Below are positions 5,680 through 6,540 of a stretch of 6,540 bases of DNA, piece by piece. Under the pieces are notes generated by a model, which saw only the letters and a list, made by a program, of their open reading frames with translations, made no database searches and was not told the DNA's origin. This DNA comes from Victivallales bacterium (GTDB taxonomy: Bacteria > Verrucomicrobiota > Lentisphaeria > Oligosphaerales > Oligosphaeraceae): assembly GCA_017543165.1 (NCBI GenBank), contig JAFYGL010000407.1, positions 1 to 6,540 of the forward strand, read 5' to 3'. Each line of letters opens with the position of its first letter. The first letter of the stretch is position 1. Both the position numbers and the translations under genes were made by a program.

Positions 5680-5712
5680 TGCCATAACCTATTATTTCTG
5701 GGTTGATAGAAA
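5680..5712 (+). repeat. 33-base imperfect direct repeat, copy 2
   Basis: This copy begins TGCCATAACCTATTATTTCT and ends GGGTTGATAGAAA. It is collinear with 2947-2979 and in the same orientation, 27 of 33 bases identical. ATTTCT (5694-5699) pairs with AGAAAT (5708-5713) around an eight-base loop, a stronger version of the hairpin possible in copy 1. It ends 49 bases before the hsdR start and about 140 bases after the WbsX-like gene. Together the two copies bracket the hydrolase and WbsX-like genes exactly. Confidence 0.6.
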
Positions 5713-5761
5713 TGAATTGTACTGGAAGTTGAAGCACATAAGATAAGTGAGTGACTTGAAA

Positions 5762-6540
5762 ATGTCGCCAGAAGATAAAGCCAGAGTCATAATTGACAAA
5801 CAGTTGACCAATGCTGGTTGGGATATCGTTTCAAGGATTGAATACGTCCCCAAAAGTGCATCTGCCGTCAAAGAAGCTTTGATGCAAGGCAACAACGAGA
5901 GCGATTATTTGCTATTCGTGGATGACAAGGCCATCGCTGTCGTTGAAGCAAAGCGGGAAGAAAATCCCCTCGGTGAAGACGTACAGGCACAGGCAGAGGG
6001 CTACGCCTGCCATCCGCAAAACTGGTACGGGCTGTGGTTCCCGAATCAAATTCCATTGGTGTATCTCGCTAATGGGAAAAAGATCTACTTCAAAAACATG
6101 CTGCAGCCTGACAGCGAATACGTGGAACTGACGGAAATACATTCGCCAAAGAAGATGCTGCAGCTGATTGGTCAGGTTTCCGAGTTTGGTGCTCTTCCGC
6201 GTCTTGACAGGCGCGGGCTCCGTGACTGCCAGTACAGAGCGGAAACAGAATTCGAGAGATCCATAAAATTTGGGAACAAGAAGAGTCTTGCCATTCTGGC
6301 AACAGGCTCTGGTAAAACATACCTCGCTTGCCTTGCCAGCTACAGGCTTTTGAACTACACTCCCGCCAAAAGAATACTGTTCCTCGTGGACAGAAACAAT
6401 TTGGCACGTCAGACGGAAAGTGAGTTCAGCACTTTCGACCGTACCGAAGGTCAGCAGGAAATGAGTTCGCTGTATGAAATCAAGCGGCTGAAAAAGGACA
6501 CTGACATCAAAGCCGACATTGTGATATCCACAATCCAGAA
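5762..6540 (+). CDS. hsdR: Type I restriction endonuclease subunit R (HsdR), 5' part
   Basis: The frame is open from the ATG to the window edge: 259 codons of a protein usually 750-1100 residues long, so the 3' part is missing. HsdR is the DNA-translocating, cleaving subunit of the cytoplasmic type I restriction complex with HsdM and HsdS. The N-terminal nuclease domain shows D48 in SDYLLFVDD (47-55), then VVEAKRE (60-66) with E62 and K64 of the PD-(D/E)XK site, then QAQAEGYA (75-82), the Q-x-x-x-Y-like motif of this family. The superfamily 2 motor follows: Walker A LATGSGKTYLA (179-189), then ILFLVDRNNLARQT (205-218), then ADIVISTIQ (251-259) at the edge. An upstream in-frame stop at 5744-5746 limits the start; GTG at 5747 and TTG at 5756 are alternatives to the ATG. 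No strong ribosome binding site is visible. The short N-terminus fits the EcoEI/COG4096-like group. hsdM and hsdS would be expected to the right. Confidence 0.93.
   Translation, partial: MSPEDKARVIIDKQLTNAGWDIVSRIEYVPKSASAVKEALMQGNNESDYLLFVDDKAIAVVEAKREENPLGEDVQAQAEGYACHPQNWYGLWFPNQIPLVYLANGKKIYFKNMLQPDSEYVELTEIHSPKKMLQLIGQVSEFGALPRLDRRGLRDCQYRAETEFERSIKFGNKKSLAILATGSGKTYLACLASYRLLNYTPAKRILFLVDRNNLARQTESEFSTFDRTEGQQEMSSLYEIKRLKKDTDIKADIVISTIQ

Noticed and set aside
1..6540. CRISPR array or insertion sequence
   Set aside because: No regularly spaced repeat series, transposase frame or terminal inverted repeats were seen.

Overview
This is a bacterial chromosomal segment. It carries a serine tRNA with an encoded CCA end, Shine-Dalgarno-like sites before several genes, and a type I restriction subunit. 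A long Gfo/Idh/MocA-type oxidoreductase, a GH99-like/WbsX protein with a C-terminal beta-rich domain, and a GC-rich palindromic repeat resembling those of planctomycete-type genomes all point to the PVC superphylum (Lentisphaerota/Victivallales-like, or Planctomycetota). That assignment rests on family resemblance and was not tested by any search.

Layout, left to right. Positions 1-190 hold no convincing gene. They contain a cluster of GC-rich palindromes (11-89) and a perfect 10+2+10 inverted repeat (164-185) whose two halves each match the DnaA box TTATCCACA. On the minus strand, 191-1708 encodes an oxidoreductase. A 173-base intergenic region then separates it from a divergent tRNA-Ser(GCT) (1882-1973), which has a clear intrinsic terminator (1990-2026). 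Immediately after the terminator is an overlapping two-gene unit: a 75-residue protein of unknown function (2051-2278) and an AbiEii-like nucleotidyltransferase (2253-2930). Next come two plus-strand carbohydrate-type genes, a small alpha/beta hydrolase (3060-3839) and a 537-residue GH99-like/WbsX protein (3930-5543). The window ends inside an HsdR gene, the type I restriction endonuclease/translocase subunit (5762 to the edge).

How it may fit together. The oxidoreductase, hydrolase and WbsX-like protein look like cytoplasmic enzymes of sugar or glycan metabolism. The nucleotidyltransferase pair and HsdR look like defence or toxin genes, and their stretches are visibly more AT-rich than the carbohydrate genes. 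The hydrolase-WbsX block is bracketed by two same-direction copies of a 33-base imperfect repeat (2947-2979 and 5680-5712, 27/33 identical, all six differences transitions). One copy lies just after the nucleotidyltransferase and the other just before hsdR. This could mean that the carbohydrate block interrupts a defence cluster, or that the repeat is a leader or regulatory element reused in front of two transcripts. A second point of interest is an AbiEii-family enzyme directly downstream of a tRNA-Ser gene, because some members of that family modify serine tRNAs.
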